Positions 33,200 through 41,839 of a DNA stretch of 64,000 nucleotides are shown here, in pieces. The DNA is taken from assembly GCF_030812415.1 (NCBI RefSeq), contig NZ_JAUSST010000004.1:310001-374000 (forward strand). Direction: 5' to 3'. The position numbers and the translations under genes were made by a program. The notes under the pieces are model-generated. The model saw only the letters and a list, made by a program, of their open reading frames with translations, was not told where the DNA came from and searched no databases. Position 1 is the stretch's first letter. Every line of letters starts with the position of its first letter. This stretch comes from Paenibacillus harenae. GTDB taxonomy: Bacteria; Bacillota; Bacilli; Paenibacillales; Paenibacillaceae.

Positions 33200-33553
33200 C
33201 TGGCAATACGGAGTAACCTCAATGGTACGATAGCGAAAAAAGAAATTTCCGCTATCGTGTCGAATTAATGCGTTCAGCGGAAATGGCGTAAGCAAATTGC
33301 GCTATTTTTCGCTTTTTTCGGCGAAGAAACGCTCGAGGTGACAGTGCCGTCGGTGAAGTACGTTAAGGGCTCAAGGGGGGCTTGTCGCACTTTTTGCCAA
33401 ACTTTCCTGACGCCGGTATGCACGTAACGGCTTGTACCCGCATATGTTTAGAGATACAAGCGGATATGGCCTGCTAACCAGAACCGATTGGGAGCGGCCG
33501 GGCTGCTCGGATTAGCAGGGTTACGTACAAGCATCAGCGGGAGGGATAGCCGT
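33200..33553. other. Gene-free stretch after dnaE
   Basis: It holds the hairpin CGATAGCG/CGCTATCG (33229-33236, 33250-33257), a second AGCGGAAA and TTTTTCGCT repeat up to 33320, and a small GCTTGTA...TACAAGC inverted repeat near 33431-33462. No ORF is credible before the pgpA start. Confidence 0.55.
33229..33323. repeat. Inverted-repeat cluster after dnaE
   Basis: CGATAGCG...CGCTATCG makes an 8-bp stem; further on, CAGCGGAAAT repeats the sense TTTCCGCT arm in reverse, and GCTATTTTTCGC pairs with GCGAAAAAAG. The T-run at its end can terminate dnaE transcription. Confidence 0.5.
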
Positions 33554-34045
33554 ATGACCGGAATAGAGAAATGGCTTCTGAAGCGGGGCGTGTCGGTTGC
33601 CGATGTAACGGAAATCGTCTATATGCTGCAGCTTCCGTACAATTCCGATTTGACGATGGAAGATTGCGAGGAAAGCGTCAGAGCGGTTCTGGAGAAGCGC
33701 GAGGTGCAATATGTGCTTTATACGGGCATCGCGCTCGATGAGCTTGCGGAGAAAAAACTGCTGCCAGAGCCGCTTCAAGCCATTATGGAAACGGATGAAT
33801 CGTTATTCGGCGTAGACGAGACGTTGGCGCTTGGCATTACTAATGTTTACGGCATGATTGGGTTGACGAGCTTCGGATATTTAGATAAAGTAAAACCCGG
33901 CATTATTCGTCAGTTGAACGTGAAAGGCGAGAAAATTCATGTGTTCCTGGATGATCTGGTTGCCGGATTGGCCGCCGCGGCTTCTGCCAGAATTGCCCAT
34001 CAGGACCCGAAGGCGCTTCGATATGATTTGCCGGATTCGCCATGA
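33554..34045 (+). CDS. pgpA: Phosphatidylglycerophosphatase A family protein (YutG-like)
   Basis: A 163-residue protein of the PgpA/YutG family, which dephosphorylates phosphatidylglycerophosphate at the membrane. Family features present are TEIVYMLQLPYN, GVDETLALGITNVYGMIGLT and FGYLDKVKPGIIRQLN, and the closing FLDDLVAGLAAAASARIAH segment. Unlike E. coli PgpA it lacks obvious long transmembrane helices, as is usual for the shorter Firmicute versions. ATG 33554 follows GGAGGG. Enzyme activity is inferred from the family. Confidence 0.85.
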   Translation: MTGIEKWLLKRGVSVADVTEIVYMLQLPYNSDLTMEDCEESVRAVLEKREVQYVLYTGIALDELAEKKLLPEPLQAIMETDESLFGVDETLALGITNVYGMIGLTSFGYLDKVKPGIIRQLNVKGEKIHVFLDDLVAGLAAAASARIAHQDPKALRYDLPDSP

Positions 34046-34140
34046 CTATGGTATCATTGTGACATCATATGGCCTGTTACCGGGAATCAGCTAAGCTTAC
34101 GAAGTGAACTTTGCGGGCTGCAAAGTTTTCAGGAGGTACC

Positions 34141-34332
34141 ATGATGTGGACGGTCATCTATATCGCACAAACAGCAAAAATCGCAGATAACATCAAGAAG
34201 CGGCTGACGGAGGAAGGTTTCCTTGTGAAAATTCGCTCTGTTAATCTGTCCAAACAGCAATACGAGATATTGGTTCCGTCCGGCGAATTGGAAGAAGTGC
34301 AGGAAGTGCTCAATTCCATTATGCGTCTGTAA
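34141..34332 (+). CDS. Small conserved protein upstream of accD (DUF2007-like fold guess)
   Basis: A 63-residue protein with a beta-alpha-beta pattern (WTVIYIAQTAKIADNIKKRL, GFLVKIRSVNL, QQYEILVPSGELEEVQEVL), similar to small ferredoxin-like DUF2007-type proteins. AGGAGG is right before the ATG pair (34141, 34144), and the gene is just 40 bp before accD on the same strand, so it is likely in the acc operon. Equivalent small ORFs sit before accD in related genomes, from my recollection. Function is unknown. Confidence 0.72.
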   Translation: MMWTVIYIAQTAKIADNIKKRLTEEGFLVKIRSVNLSKQQYEILVPSGELEEVQEVLNSIMRL

Positions 34333-34372
34333 CGGATTGCTCTATACTATTGCGCCTTGAGAGGTGTCACAC

Positions 34373-35245
34373 GTGCAAATTAAAGACTTATTTACGAAGA
34401 AGAAGTATGCAACCGTTCCCTCGGAACGACCTTCAAAACGCGATATACCCGAAGGATTAATGAATAAGTGTTCGAAATGCGGCAATATTCAGTATAGTAA
34501 GGAACTCGAGAAAAACTTAAAGGTTTGCTCTTCCTGCGGGCATCATAACATGCTCAGCGCTTGGGAGCGAATCGCTATGACGCTTGATGACGGGCATCTA
34601 ACCGAGTATGACGCCGGCATGGAATCCGTAGACCCGCTGAACTTCCCGGGTTATGCGGGCAAGCTGGAGCAGCAGAAGAGCAAGACGAATCTGCGCGACG
34701 GCGTCATTACCGGCGAAGGCATGATCGGAGGGTTTCCCGTCGTTATTTGTGTCATGAGCTTCGATTTCTTCACGGGAAGCATGGGCTCGGTCGTCGGGGA
34801 AAGAATAACGCGCGCGATCGAAGCGGCTCATGCGAAGCAGTTGCCGCTTCTTATATTCTCGACCTCAAGCGGCGCTCGGATGCAGGAGAGCATACTAAGC
34901 CTCATGCAGATGGCTAAGACAAGCGCAGCTTTGTCCCGATTCCAGGGAGCGGGAGGCTTGTACATTTCGATATTCACGGATCCGACAATGGGCGGCGTTT
35001 CTGCCAGCTTCGCAAGCTTGGGCGATTATATATTGGCCGAGCCTGGCGCTCGCGTCGGCTTCGCCGGACGCGTCGTCATCGAACAAACGATTCGCCAGAA
35101 GCTTCCTGACAACTTCCAAACGGCGGAATTCAATCTGCAGCACGGACAACTCGACAAGGTTGTACACCGCAAGGATATGAAAGCGACGTTAACGAAGCTG
35201 CTCGACATGCATTGCGTAAGGGAGGGAGCATCCCATGGCGGGTGA
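34373..35245 (+). CDS. accD: Acetyl-CoA carboxylase carboxyltransferase subunit beta
   Basis: A 290-residue subunit that, with AccA, moves the carboxyl group from biotin to acetyl-CoA to form malonyl-CoA for fatty-acid synthesis. The four-cysteine zinc finger is complete (C33, C36, C52, C55), followed by the crotonase-like core: [47 protein letters not shown] 34373 is chosen as start because GAGAGG lies 8 nt upstream; an in-frame GTG at 34364 overlaps that site. The stop overlaps the accA start by 11 bp, so synthesis is coupled and subunit ratio kept. Confidence 0.95.
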   Translation: MQIKDLFTKKKYATVPSERPSKRDIPEGLMNKCSKCGNIQYSKELEKNLKVCSSCGHHNMLSAWERIAMTLDDGHLTEYDAGMESVDPLNFPGYAGKLEQQKSKTNLRDGVITGEGMIGGFPVVICVMSFDFFTGSMGSVVGERITRAIEAAHAKQLPLLIFSTSSGARMQESILSLMQMAKTSAALSRFQGAGGLYISIFTDPTMGGVSASFASLGDYILAEPGARVGFAGRVVIEQTIRQKLPDNFQTAEFNLQHGQLDKVVHRKDMKATLTKLLDMHCVREGASHGG

Positions 35246-36311
35246 GTTGCCTTTTGAGAAACCGATCAACGATTTACGCCAGAAGGTTACTGAACTGAAG
35301 GCGCTTAGCGAGGAGAAAGGGATTGACTTCACCGACGAGATCCTCATTCTGGAGGAAAAGTGCAAACGGATGGAGCAAGAACTGTACAGCGAGCTGACAC
35401 CGGCTCAACGTATGCATATGGCGCGGCATCATCAGCGTCCAACCTCGCTTGATTTCATCAACGCGGTGTTCACCGATTTCATGGAACTGCACGGCGACCG
35501 GCTGTACGCGGACGATCTTGCGATCGTCGGCGGCCTTGCGAAGCTGAATGGCATTCCGGTAACGGTTATCGGACATCAGCGGGGCAAGGATACGCGCGAT
35601 AACATCGCTCGGTTTTTCGGCAGTCCGCATCCCGAGGGCTTCCGCAAAGCTTTGCGTTTTATGGAGCAGGCCAACAAGTTCAAGCGACCGATCATCACGT
35701 TTATCGATACGAAGGGCGCTTATCCGGGCAATACGGCAGAAGAACGCGGACAATCCGAGGCGATTGCGCGCAATCTTCGCGAGATGGCCAGGTTCGGCGT
35801 ACCGATTATTTGTATCGTTATTGGCGAAGGCGGAAGCGGCGGCGCGCTAGCGCTCGGCGTCGGCAACCGTGTGCTCATGCTGGAAAATGCGATTTACTCG
35901 GCCATTTCTCCGAACGGTGCGGCATCGATCCTCTGGAAGGATGCCTCGAGAGCGGATGAAGCGGCGGCCGCTATGAAAATAACGGCCGGCGATTTACTGG
36001 AGCTCGGCATTATCGAAGATATTGTTGCCGAACCGCAGGGCGGCGCTCACCGCGACTTGGCCTTCCAAGCTGAGCAAATTAAGGATAAGCTGTGGACGCA
36101 TCTGCAAGAGCTTCTTGCACTTAGCCCGGACCAGCTTGTAGAGGACCGTTACAATAAATTTAGAAAAGTCGGCCAGTTTCGCATAAGCGAGCAGCCAGCC
36201 GATCATGAGCCGAATGATGTCGGTGGACAAGAGCCTTCTGCGGAAGCGGCGGCGAGCGAATCGGATGATTCGGAGCAGCTGGCGATGCAGGAAGCGCCAA
36301 CCGTACAATAA
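35235..36311 (+). CDS. accA: Acetyl-CoA carboxylase carboxyltransferase subunit alpha
   Basis: A 358-residue partner of AccD. Typical motifs are [52 protein letters not shown], and the glycine-rich [14 protein letters not shown] oxyanion region. The catalytic core ends near residue 320; beyond it runs an acidic, Ser/Glu/Asp-rich tail of about 35 residues that Bacillus AccA lacks. The start overlaps accD. In Bacillus pfkA comes next, but here a 283-bp gap leads directly to pyk. Confidence 0.96.
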   Translation: MAGELPFEKPINDLRQKVTELKALSEEKGIDFTDEILILEEKCKRMEQELYSELTPAQRMHMARHHQRPTSLDFINAVFTDFMELHGDRLYADDLAIVGGLAKLNGIPVTVIGHQRGKDTRDNIARFFGSPHPEGFRKALRFMEQANKFKRPIITFIDTKGAYPGNTAEERGQSEAIARNLREMARFGVPIICIVIGEGGSGGALALGVGNRVLMLENAIYSAISPNGAASILWKDASRADEAAAAMKITAGDLLELGIIEDIVAEPQGGAHRDLAFQAEQIKDKLWTHLQELLALSPDQLVEDRYNKFRKVGQFRISEQPADHEPNDVGGQEPSAEAAASESDDSEQLAMQEAPTVQ

Positions 36312-36386
36312 GAGGCTGTAAATACATGATTTTGCTCTGTACAAGCAGCAGTTAATCATGTCATTATTAATGAGGATTATAACAAT

Positions 36387-36416
36387 GTATAAGCCAAGCT
36401 TATACGTTGTTCATTT
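36387..36416 (+). terminator. Terminator after accA
   Basis: GTATAAGC-CAA-GCTTATAC (36387-36405) followed by GTTGTTCATTTTT. Confidence 0.6.
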
Positions 36417-36594
36417 TTGCCCATTTCCAAGCGTGCATGCTTAGAAATGATTGCGGAACGTTAGCTGGCGCCGTCAATAGCGGCTACAGCCGTTTACGCT
36501 TGTTAGAATCGGCTTGCTTCGCCCGGACTGGTTGCCGAAGCGGCCGCATTTGTATGAATATCGAATACTAGGCGTTAATCGGAGGAAAATGAAC

Positions 36595-38349
36595 ATGCGT
36601 AAAACTAAAATCGTTTGTACTATCGGACCGTCCAGCGAATCGTTGGAAAACACAAAAAAATTGATCAAAGCCGGCATGAACGTCGCTCGTCTTAACTTCT
36701 CGCACGGCGACTTCGAAGAGCACGGCAACCGTATCAAGAACATCCGTCTTGCCAACGCCGAGCTTGGAACGACAGTAGCCGTTCTGCTTGACACGAAAGG
36801 ACCGGAAATTCGTCTGGGCAAGCTGAAGGAAGAGCCGATCGAGCTCATTCAAGGCGACGCGATTACGCTGACGACGGAAGAAATCCTCGGCGATCGTACT
36901 CGTATTCCGATTACGTACGGCAACCTTCCGAACGACGTAACGGTCGGTTCCACGGTTCTTATCGACGACGGTCTGATCGGACTGACGGTTGAATCGGTTG
37001 AAGGCACTGAGATTCATTGCCGTATCGTGAACAGCGGCCCAATCAAGAGCAAAAAGGGCGTTAACGTTCCAGGCGTGAAAATCTCGTTGCCGGGCATTAC
37101 GGAGAAGGATGCGAACGATATTATTTTCGGCATCGAGCAAGGCATCGATTTCGTAGCGGCTTCCTTCGTGCGCAAAGCAAGCGACGTCCTTGAGATTCGC
37201 GAGCTGCTTGAGCGTCATAACGCAGGCCACATTCAAATCATCTCCAAAATCGAGAACCAAGAGGGCGTAGACAACCTCGACGAAATTCTTGAAGTATCCG
37301 ACGGTCTTATGGTTGCTCGCGGCGACCTCGGCGTTGAGATTCCAGCCGAAGAAGTACCGCTCGTTCAAAAAAATATGATCAAAAAATGCAACCGCGTAGG
37401 CAAGCCTGTCATTACGGCTACGCAAATGCTGGACTCGATGCAGCGCAACCCGCGTCCGACTCGCGCAGAAGCGAGCGACGTAGCGAACGCGATCTTCGAC
37501 GGCACGGACGCCATCATGTTGTCCGGCGAGACGGCTGCCGGCAAATACCCGGTTGAATCGGTTCAAACGATGTCCCGTATTGCAGAGCGCGCTGAAGCCG
37601 CTTTGGAATACCGCGAGATCTTCACGAAACAAGCGAACGCTCAGCAAACTTCCGTAACGGAAGCGGTGAGCCAAGCGGTAGCGAACTCCGCTCTCGACCT
37701 TAGCGCCAAAGCGATCATCACTTCGACGCAAAGCGGCTTCACGGCTCGTATGGTATCGAAGTACCGTCCAAAATCGCCTATCGTTGCGGTTACGACGGAC
37801 GAGCGTGTCATGCGTCGCCTTGCGCTGATCTGGGGTGTCTTGCCGGTTAAAGGCGAAGATGCGGATACAACGGACGCCATGTTCGAAAATGCGGTAAAAG
37901 GCGGCATGAGCACAGGCCTTCTTAGCCTTGGCGATACGGTTATTATCACAGCTGGCGTACCGGTAGGCCGCGCAGGCACAACGAACCTGATCAAGATCCA
38001 CCACATCGGCGAGCTTCTTGCTCAAGGACAAGGGATCGGCAGCCAAACGGCTACTGGCAAAATCGTAATCGCGCGCACGCCGCAAGAAGCGATTGCGAAA
38101 ACGACAAAAGGCTCTATTCTTGTCGCAATATCGACAGACAAAGAGTATATGCCTGCGATCGAACTTGCCGGCGCGGTTATAACCGAGCAAGGCGGCATTA
38201 CGAGCCATGCGGCGGTAGTCGGCCTGAATGTGGGTATCCCGGTCATTCTTGGCGTAGCTGGAGCGACTGAGCAACTCGAAGACGGCATGGAAGTAACGGT
38301 ATACGGCGAGACCGGCGTAATCTACTCCGGACAATCGAAAGTCCTTTAA
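36595..38349 (+). CDS. pyk: Pyruvate kinase with C-terminal PEP-utiliser domain
   Basis: A 584-residue glycolytic enzyme making pyruvate and ATP from phosphoenolpyruvate. The barrel begins [16 protein letters not shown] and has [21 protein letters not shown], the signature [18 protein letters not shown] and [12 protein letters not shown]. Residues about 505-584 are the extra mobile PEP-utiliser domain ([15 protein letters not shown]) found in Bacillus-type pyruvate kinases. ATG 36595 is favoured, with GGAGGA 8 nt upstream; ATG 36589 is two codons earlier. Codon use is strongly biased, as expected for a highly expressed gene. A clear terminator follows. Confidence 0.97.
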   Translation: MRKTKIVCTIGPSSESLENTKKLIKAGMNVARLNFSHGDFEEHGNRIKNIRLANAELGTTVAVLLDTKGPEIRLGKLKEEPIELIQGDAITLTTEEILGDRTRIPITYGNLPNDVTVGSTVLIDDGLIGLTVESVEGTEIHCRIVNSGPIKSKKGVNVPGVKISLPGITEKDANDIIFGIEQGIDFVAASFVRKASDVLEIRELLERHNAGHIQIISKIENQEGVDNLDEILEVSDGLMVARGDLGVEIPAEEVPLVQKNMIKKCNRVGKPVITATQMLDSMQRNPRPTRAEASDVANAIFDGTDAIMLSGETAAGKYPVESVQTMSRIAERAEAALEYREIFTKQANAQQTSVTEAVSQAVANSALDLSAKAIITSTQSGFTARMVSKYRPKSPIVAVTTDERVMRRLALIWGVLPVKGEDADTTDAMFENAVKGGMSTGLLSLGDTVIITAGVPVGRAGTTNLIKIHHIGELLAQGQGIGSQTATGKIVIARTPQEAIAKTTKGSILVAISTDKEYMPAIELAGAVITEQGGITSHAAVVGLNVGIPVILGVAGATEQLEDGMEVTVYGETGVIYSGQSKVL

Positions 38350-38391
38350 TGATAAAAGCTGCTTCTCGCGAGGCAGGATATAGCGATAGTG

Positions 38392-38422
38392 AAGCGACGG
38401 TGAATTTGCCGTCGCTTTTTTG
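38392..38422 (+). terminator. Terminator after pyk
   Basis: AAGCGACGG (38392-38400) and CCGTCGCTT (38409-38417) with an 8-nt loop, then TTTT. Confidence 0.85.
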
Positions 38423-38468
38423 CAAATATAAGACATGATAAGCTATAAGCGAAGGAGCAGGAAACGCC

Positions 38469-38945
38469 ATGGACACAACATCGGGATGGTATTTGCATCC
38501 GCTGCGCGTTCGTTACCAGGAAACGGATCAGATGGGAGTCGTTTTTCACGGCAATTATGTAACCTGGTTCGAAATTGGACGTACGGAATGGATAAGGAAT
38601 GCCGGGTATGATTATAAAACGATTGAAGCAAGAGGTTTGCTGCTTCCCGTTATCGATCTGCAATGCCGTTATATAATGCCTGCCCGTTATGACGACACCG
38701 TTGTGGTATGCACGAGAATCGCGGAATGCACGCCGCTGCGTGTTTCCTTCGAATCGCAAGTGAGAAGGGTAGTCGTAGAACAGTTCGTATCAGGATCAGT
38801 GCCTTCTGGCAAGGAACTGCCGGGGGAGCTGCTCGTGGAGGGCGGAACGAAGCATGTATGGGTCAATCCGGAGTGGCAGCCGGCACGACTGAATAAAGTG
38901 ATGCCGGAGCTGTACGAGCTCATTCGCGCGGGGGCTGGCGCATAA
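38469..38945 (+). CDS. Acyl-CoA thioesterase, YbgC/4-hydroxybenzoyl-CoA thioesterase family
   Basis: A 158-residue single hotdog-fold thioesterase. The active-site region RVRYQETDQMGVVFHGNYVT contains the catalytic Asp and is followed by WFEIGRTEWIRN. It should hydrolyse acyl-CoA or aryl-CoA thioesters in the cytoplasm; the acyl specificity is not predictable. It lies 120 bp after pyk and 26 bp before fxsA, and is preceded by its own Shine-Dalgarno (GGAGCAGG). Confidence 0.88.
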   Translation: MDTTSGWYLHPLRVRYQETDQMGVVFHGNYVTWFEIGRTEWIRNAGYDYKTIEARGLLLPVIDLQCRYIMPARYDDTVVVCTRIAECTPLRVSFESQVRRVVVEQFVSGSVPSGKELPGELLVEGGTKHVWVNPEWQPARLNKVMPELYELIRAGAGA

Positions 38946-38971
38946 CGAGAATAAGCTGGGAGGAATAGCTG

Positions 38972-39364
38972 ATGAACAAATGGCTTTTAGCGGCGTTCGT
39001 AGTCATACCGATCGTCGAGCTATGGGGGATTTTGCAAATAGGTGATCTAATCGGCGGCTGGACGACGTTTCTTGTTCTCATCCTTATGGGACTGGTCGGC
39101 TCTTACTTGGCTCGCGCCGAAGGCCGTAAAGTCTGGGCTGAGGCGCAGCGACAGATGCAAGCGGGTCAAATACCGGGCCAAACGATGCTGGACGGCATAT
39201 GCGTCCTTGTCGGCGGATTGCTGCTGCTGATGCCGGGATTTTTCTCCGACATTGTCGGGATCACGCTGCTCTTTCCGTTAACCCGCCCGTTCTATCGAAT
39301 GTACATGCTGGGCTGGATCGAGAAGAGAATGCGCAGCGGCAATTTCAAGATAGGACGTTTCTAG
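38972..39364 (+). CDS. fxsA: FxsA-family membrane protein
   Basis: A 130-residue inner-membrane protein with three membrane segments (WLLAAFVVIPIVELWGILQI, TFLVLILMGLVGSYLA, VLVGGLLLLMPGFFSDIVGI), the conserved EG(R)K after the second segment and the typical LLMPGFFSD motif. FxsA in E. coli relieves exclusion of phage T7 by F plasmid; the normal role in Firmicutes is unknown. The position near pyk matches Bacillus gene order (ytzA-ytvI-fxsA region). Confidence 0.92.
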   Translation: MNKWLLAAFVVIPIVELWGILQIGDLIGGWTTFLVLILMGLVGSYLARAEGRKVWAEAQRQMQAGQIPGQTMLDGICVLVGGLLLLMPGFFSDIVGITLLFPLTRPFYRMYMLGWIEKRMRSGNFKIGRF

Positions 39365-39736
39365 ACTAAGCAACATTTACGTTACCTTTACAATTGGCTA
39401 ACATGGGAATAATAGTCGTCCATTACAATAGTAGTAATGCTAATGCCATTCGTGAGTCACGGACGAGCAGCTATGTTGGATTTTTGCAGGATAGAGCGTT
39501 TTAAGTGGACCGACTAGCTGCTATAGTGGATTTTTGCATTAACTTTGTGCTTGAACGGTCTTTATAAGGCCGTTTGAGTGAAAGTTATTGCACATATCCA
39601 ACATAGGTTTTGAAAGCTCCCGGAATCGGCATAAGTTCATGCAATTATCCAACATAGACGCTTGTGCAACGGTTAAGCTAAACCGTTAATGAATGAAATG
39701 CCGACATCAGGCAGTTAGCCATGTAGGAGGATCACC
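39365..39736. other. Gene-free stretch with a nested repeat module
   Basis: Nearly all of it is the repeat module at 39470-39659; the rest is AT-rich leader with TAGGAGG just before ppk. No credible ORF. Confidence 0.65.
39470..39659. repeat. Nested imperfect inverted-repeat module (second example)
   Basis: Outer arms GCTATGTTGGATTTTTGCA (39470-39488) and TGCAATTATCCAACATAG (39640-39657); inner arms GCTATAGTGGATTTTTGCA (39520-39538) and TGCACATATCCAACATAG (39589-39606). The centre is the hairpin AACGGTC/GGCCGTT (39554-39576) followed by TTTGAGTGAA. The plan and that decamer match the module at 2575-2758 although the arm sequences differ. Confidence 0.8.
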
Positions 39737-41803
39737 TTGACCAAAAACGTATCGCAATATGTCAACCGGGATTTAAGCTGGATTGAGTTCAATCGCCGCG
39801 TGCTGCAGGAAGCCCAGGACGTGAGAAACCCGCTGCTGGAGCGGGCGAAATTTTTGGCCATCGTAACCAGCAATTTAGATGAATTTATGAGCGTGCGCGT
39901 AGCCGGCATTCAGGATCAGATGCGTGCAGGGCTGACGAAGACCGACTTCACCGGCTATACGCCTGGCGGCTTGTGGAAGCGGCTGATTAAACGCGCCACA
40001 CAGATGGTGAACGAGCAATACCGTACATATCGCGAAGTGTTTCGCGGACTAAGCAAGGAAGGCATCTTTATCCGTTCGTTCGACGAGCTGAATGCGACGC
40101 AGACGAAGGCGGTATCGGAATATTTTCACGAGATAGTATTTCCGGTGCTGACGCCAATGGCCGTTGACCAGAGCAGGCCGTTCCCGCTTGTTCATACGAA
40201 GGAATTATATTTGGCCGTGCTTCTGCAAAGAGAAGGAGATTCGACGGAAGAAGAACCTCTATTCGCCATTGTGCAAGTACCGTCCATCTTGTCGCGGCTC
40301 GTGTCCGTACCCGGGAGAACGAACAGCAAGAAATCGGAGTTCGTTCTGCTGGAGGATCTGATCGAGCAATTCATCAATACGTTATTCAACGGCTATGTTC
40401 CGTTCTCCGTTCATCCGTTCCGCCTGACGCGGAATGCCGATCTGACGTTGGATGAAGAGGGCGCGGAAGATTTGCTCGAGGAAATCGAGAAGGAACTGCG
40501 CCGCCGCCGCTGGGGCATTCCGGTACGCCTGGAGATCGGCAAAGGAATGCATCCCTATGCGCTCGAAACGCTGCGCGAGGAGCTTGAGATCGAGGACAAT
40601 TTATTCGAAATCGACGGTCCGCTGGATTTAAGCTTCCTGATGAAGTTCGTGAACTCGCTGCCGGGACACGATAACCTCAGGTATGAGAAAATGGAGCCTG
40701 TCTATCCGCGCGAATTCGATGATACGGACGATATGTTCGAGGTCATCAGGCAGCGCGACGTTCTGATGTACCACCCTTACGAGTCGTTCGAAGCCGTCAA
40801 CGACTTCGTCATGCAGGCGGCTTATGATCCCGATGTGATGGCGATTAAGATGACGCTGTATCGCGTCAGCGGCCAGTCGGCGCTCGTGCAGGCGCTAGCC
40901 AAGGCAGCAGAATCAGGCAAGCAAGTAACGGTCGTCGTCGAGCTGAAGGCAAGGTTCGACGAGGAGCGGAACATTGCTTGGGCGCGCCAGCTGGAGAAGG
41001 CCGGCTGCCATGTCGTCTATGGTCTCGTCGGACTTAAGACGCACGCGAAAATCCTGCTCGTCGTGCGCCGAGAGCAGAGAACGCTCCGGCGTTACGTTCA
41101 TGTCGGAACGGGCAATTATAACGACAATACCGCAACGTCGTACACCGATATCGGCCTCTTCACTTCCCATCCGGTTATCGGGGGCGACGCTTCGGCATTG
41201 TTCAACGAGGTGACGGGTTATTCGTCGCCTTACGAATGGAAAGCGTTCGGCGTTGCTCCTTCCGACCTGAAGGAGAAGCTGTACCGCCTGATCGACCGCG
41301 AACGCGATAATGCGCTTGCAGGCAATCCGGCGCGCATCATTGCGAAGATGAACTCGCTGTCCAATCAAGAGATGATCGACAAGCTGTACGAAGCCTCGCA
41401 GGCGGGCGTGAAGATTGAGCTGATCGTACGCGGCGTATGCTGTCTGCGTCCTGGCGTCCTCGGGCGCAGCGACAATATACGGGTCATCAGCATCGTTGAC
41501 CGCTTCCTGGAGCATGCTCGGATTATGTATTTCAGCAACGGCGGCGAGGAAGAAATCTACTTGTCCAGCGCCGATTGGATGACGCGGAACTTGACGCGGC
41601 GGATCGAGCTTATGTGTCCGGTGTTCGACGAATCGTTGCGACAAATATTGATTAATATGCTAAAGTTGAATTTAGACGACAACGTAAAGGCAAGAGAACT
41701 GAAGCCGACTGGCCTATATGAGACGATAACGGAAGAGGGACAAGAGCCGTTCCGCAGCCAGTTCGAAGCGAGGCATATAGAGAAATGGAAAGGCCGCGCA
41801 TAG
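39737..41803 (+). CDS. ppk1: Polyphosphate kinase 1
   Basis: A 688-residue enzyme that polymerises the terminal phosphate of ATP into polyphosphate. The N-terminal region NRDLSWIEFNRRVLQEA, the linker IKMTLYRVSGQSALVQAL, and the phosphohistidine loops LKTHAKILLVV (about residue 435) and HVGTGNYND are present. TTG 39737 is used as start, 6 nt after TAGGAGG. The tail carries a hairpin whose loop contains the stop codon. ppx lies convergently downstream, so the making and breaking of polyphosphate are encoded side by side but in separate transcripts. Confidence 0.96.
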   Translation: MTKNVSQYVNRDLSWIEFNRRVLQEAQDVRNPLLERAKFLAIVTSNLDEFMSVRVAGIQDQMRAGLTKTDFTGYTPGGLWKRLIKRATQMVNEQYRTYREVFRGLSKEGIFIRSFDELNATQTKAVSEYFHEIVFPVLTPMAVDQSRPFPLVHTKELYLAVLLQREGDSTEEEPLFAIVQVPSILSRLVSVPGRTNSKKSEFVLLEDLIEQFINTLFNGYVPFSVHPFRLTRNADLTLDEEGAEDLLEEIEKELRRRRWGIPVRLEIGKGMHPYALETLREELEIEDNLFEIDGPLDLSFLMKFVNSLPGHDNLRYEKMEPVYPREFDDTDDMFEVIRQRDVLMYHPYESFEAVNDFVMQAAYDPDVMAIKMTLYRVSGQSALVQALAKAAESGKQVTVVVELKARFDEERNIAWARQLEKAGCHVVYGLVGLKTHAKILLVVRREQRTLRRYVHVGTGNYNDNTATSYTDIGLFTSHPVIGGDASALFNEVTGYSSPYEWKAFGVAPSDLKEKLYRLIDRERDNALAGNPARIIAKMNSLSNQEMIDKLYEASQAGVKIELIVRGVCCLRPGVLGRSDNIRVISIVDRFLEHARIMYFSNGGEEEIYLSSADWMTRNLTRRIELMCPVFDESLRQILINMLKLNLDDNVKARELKPTGLYETITEEGQEPFRSQFEARHIEKWKGRA

Positions 41804-41810
41804 CGCGGCC
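41792..41810. terminator. Hairpin spanning the ppk1 stop codon
   Basis: GGCCGCGC (41792-41799) and GCGCGGCC (41803-41810) pair perfectly around ATA; the TAG stop (41801-41803) lies across the loop and arm. A weak T-rich tail follows, and ppx converges 30 bp on. Confidence 0.5.
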
Positions 41811-41839
41811 TCTATCATGTATACATAAGTCGTGTATAG

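Noticed and set aside
36568..38436. 622-codon minus-strand open frame across pyk
   Set aside because: It is a shadow of the biased codon use of pyk; the product is Arg/His-rich, matches no fold I know and has no start signal.
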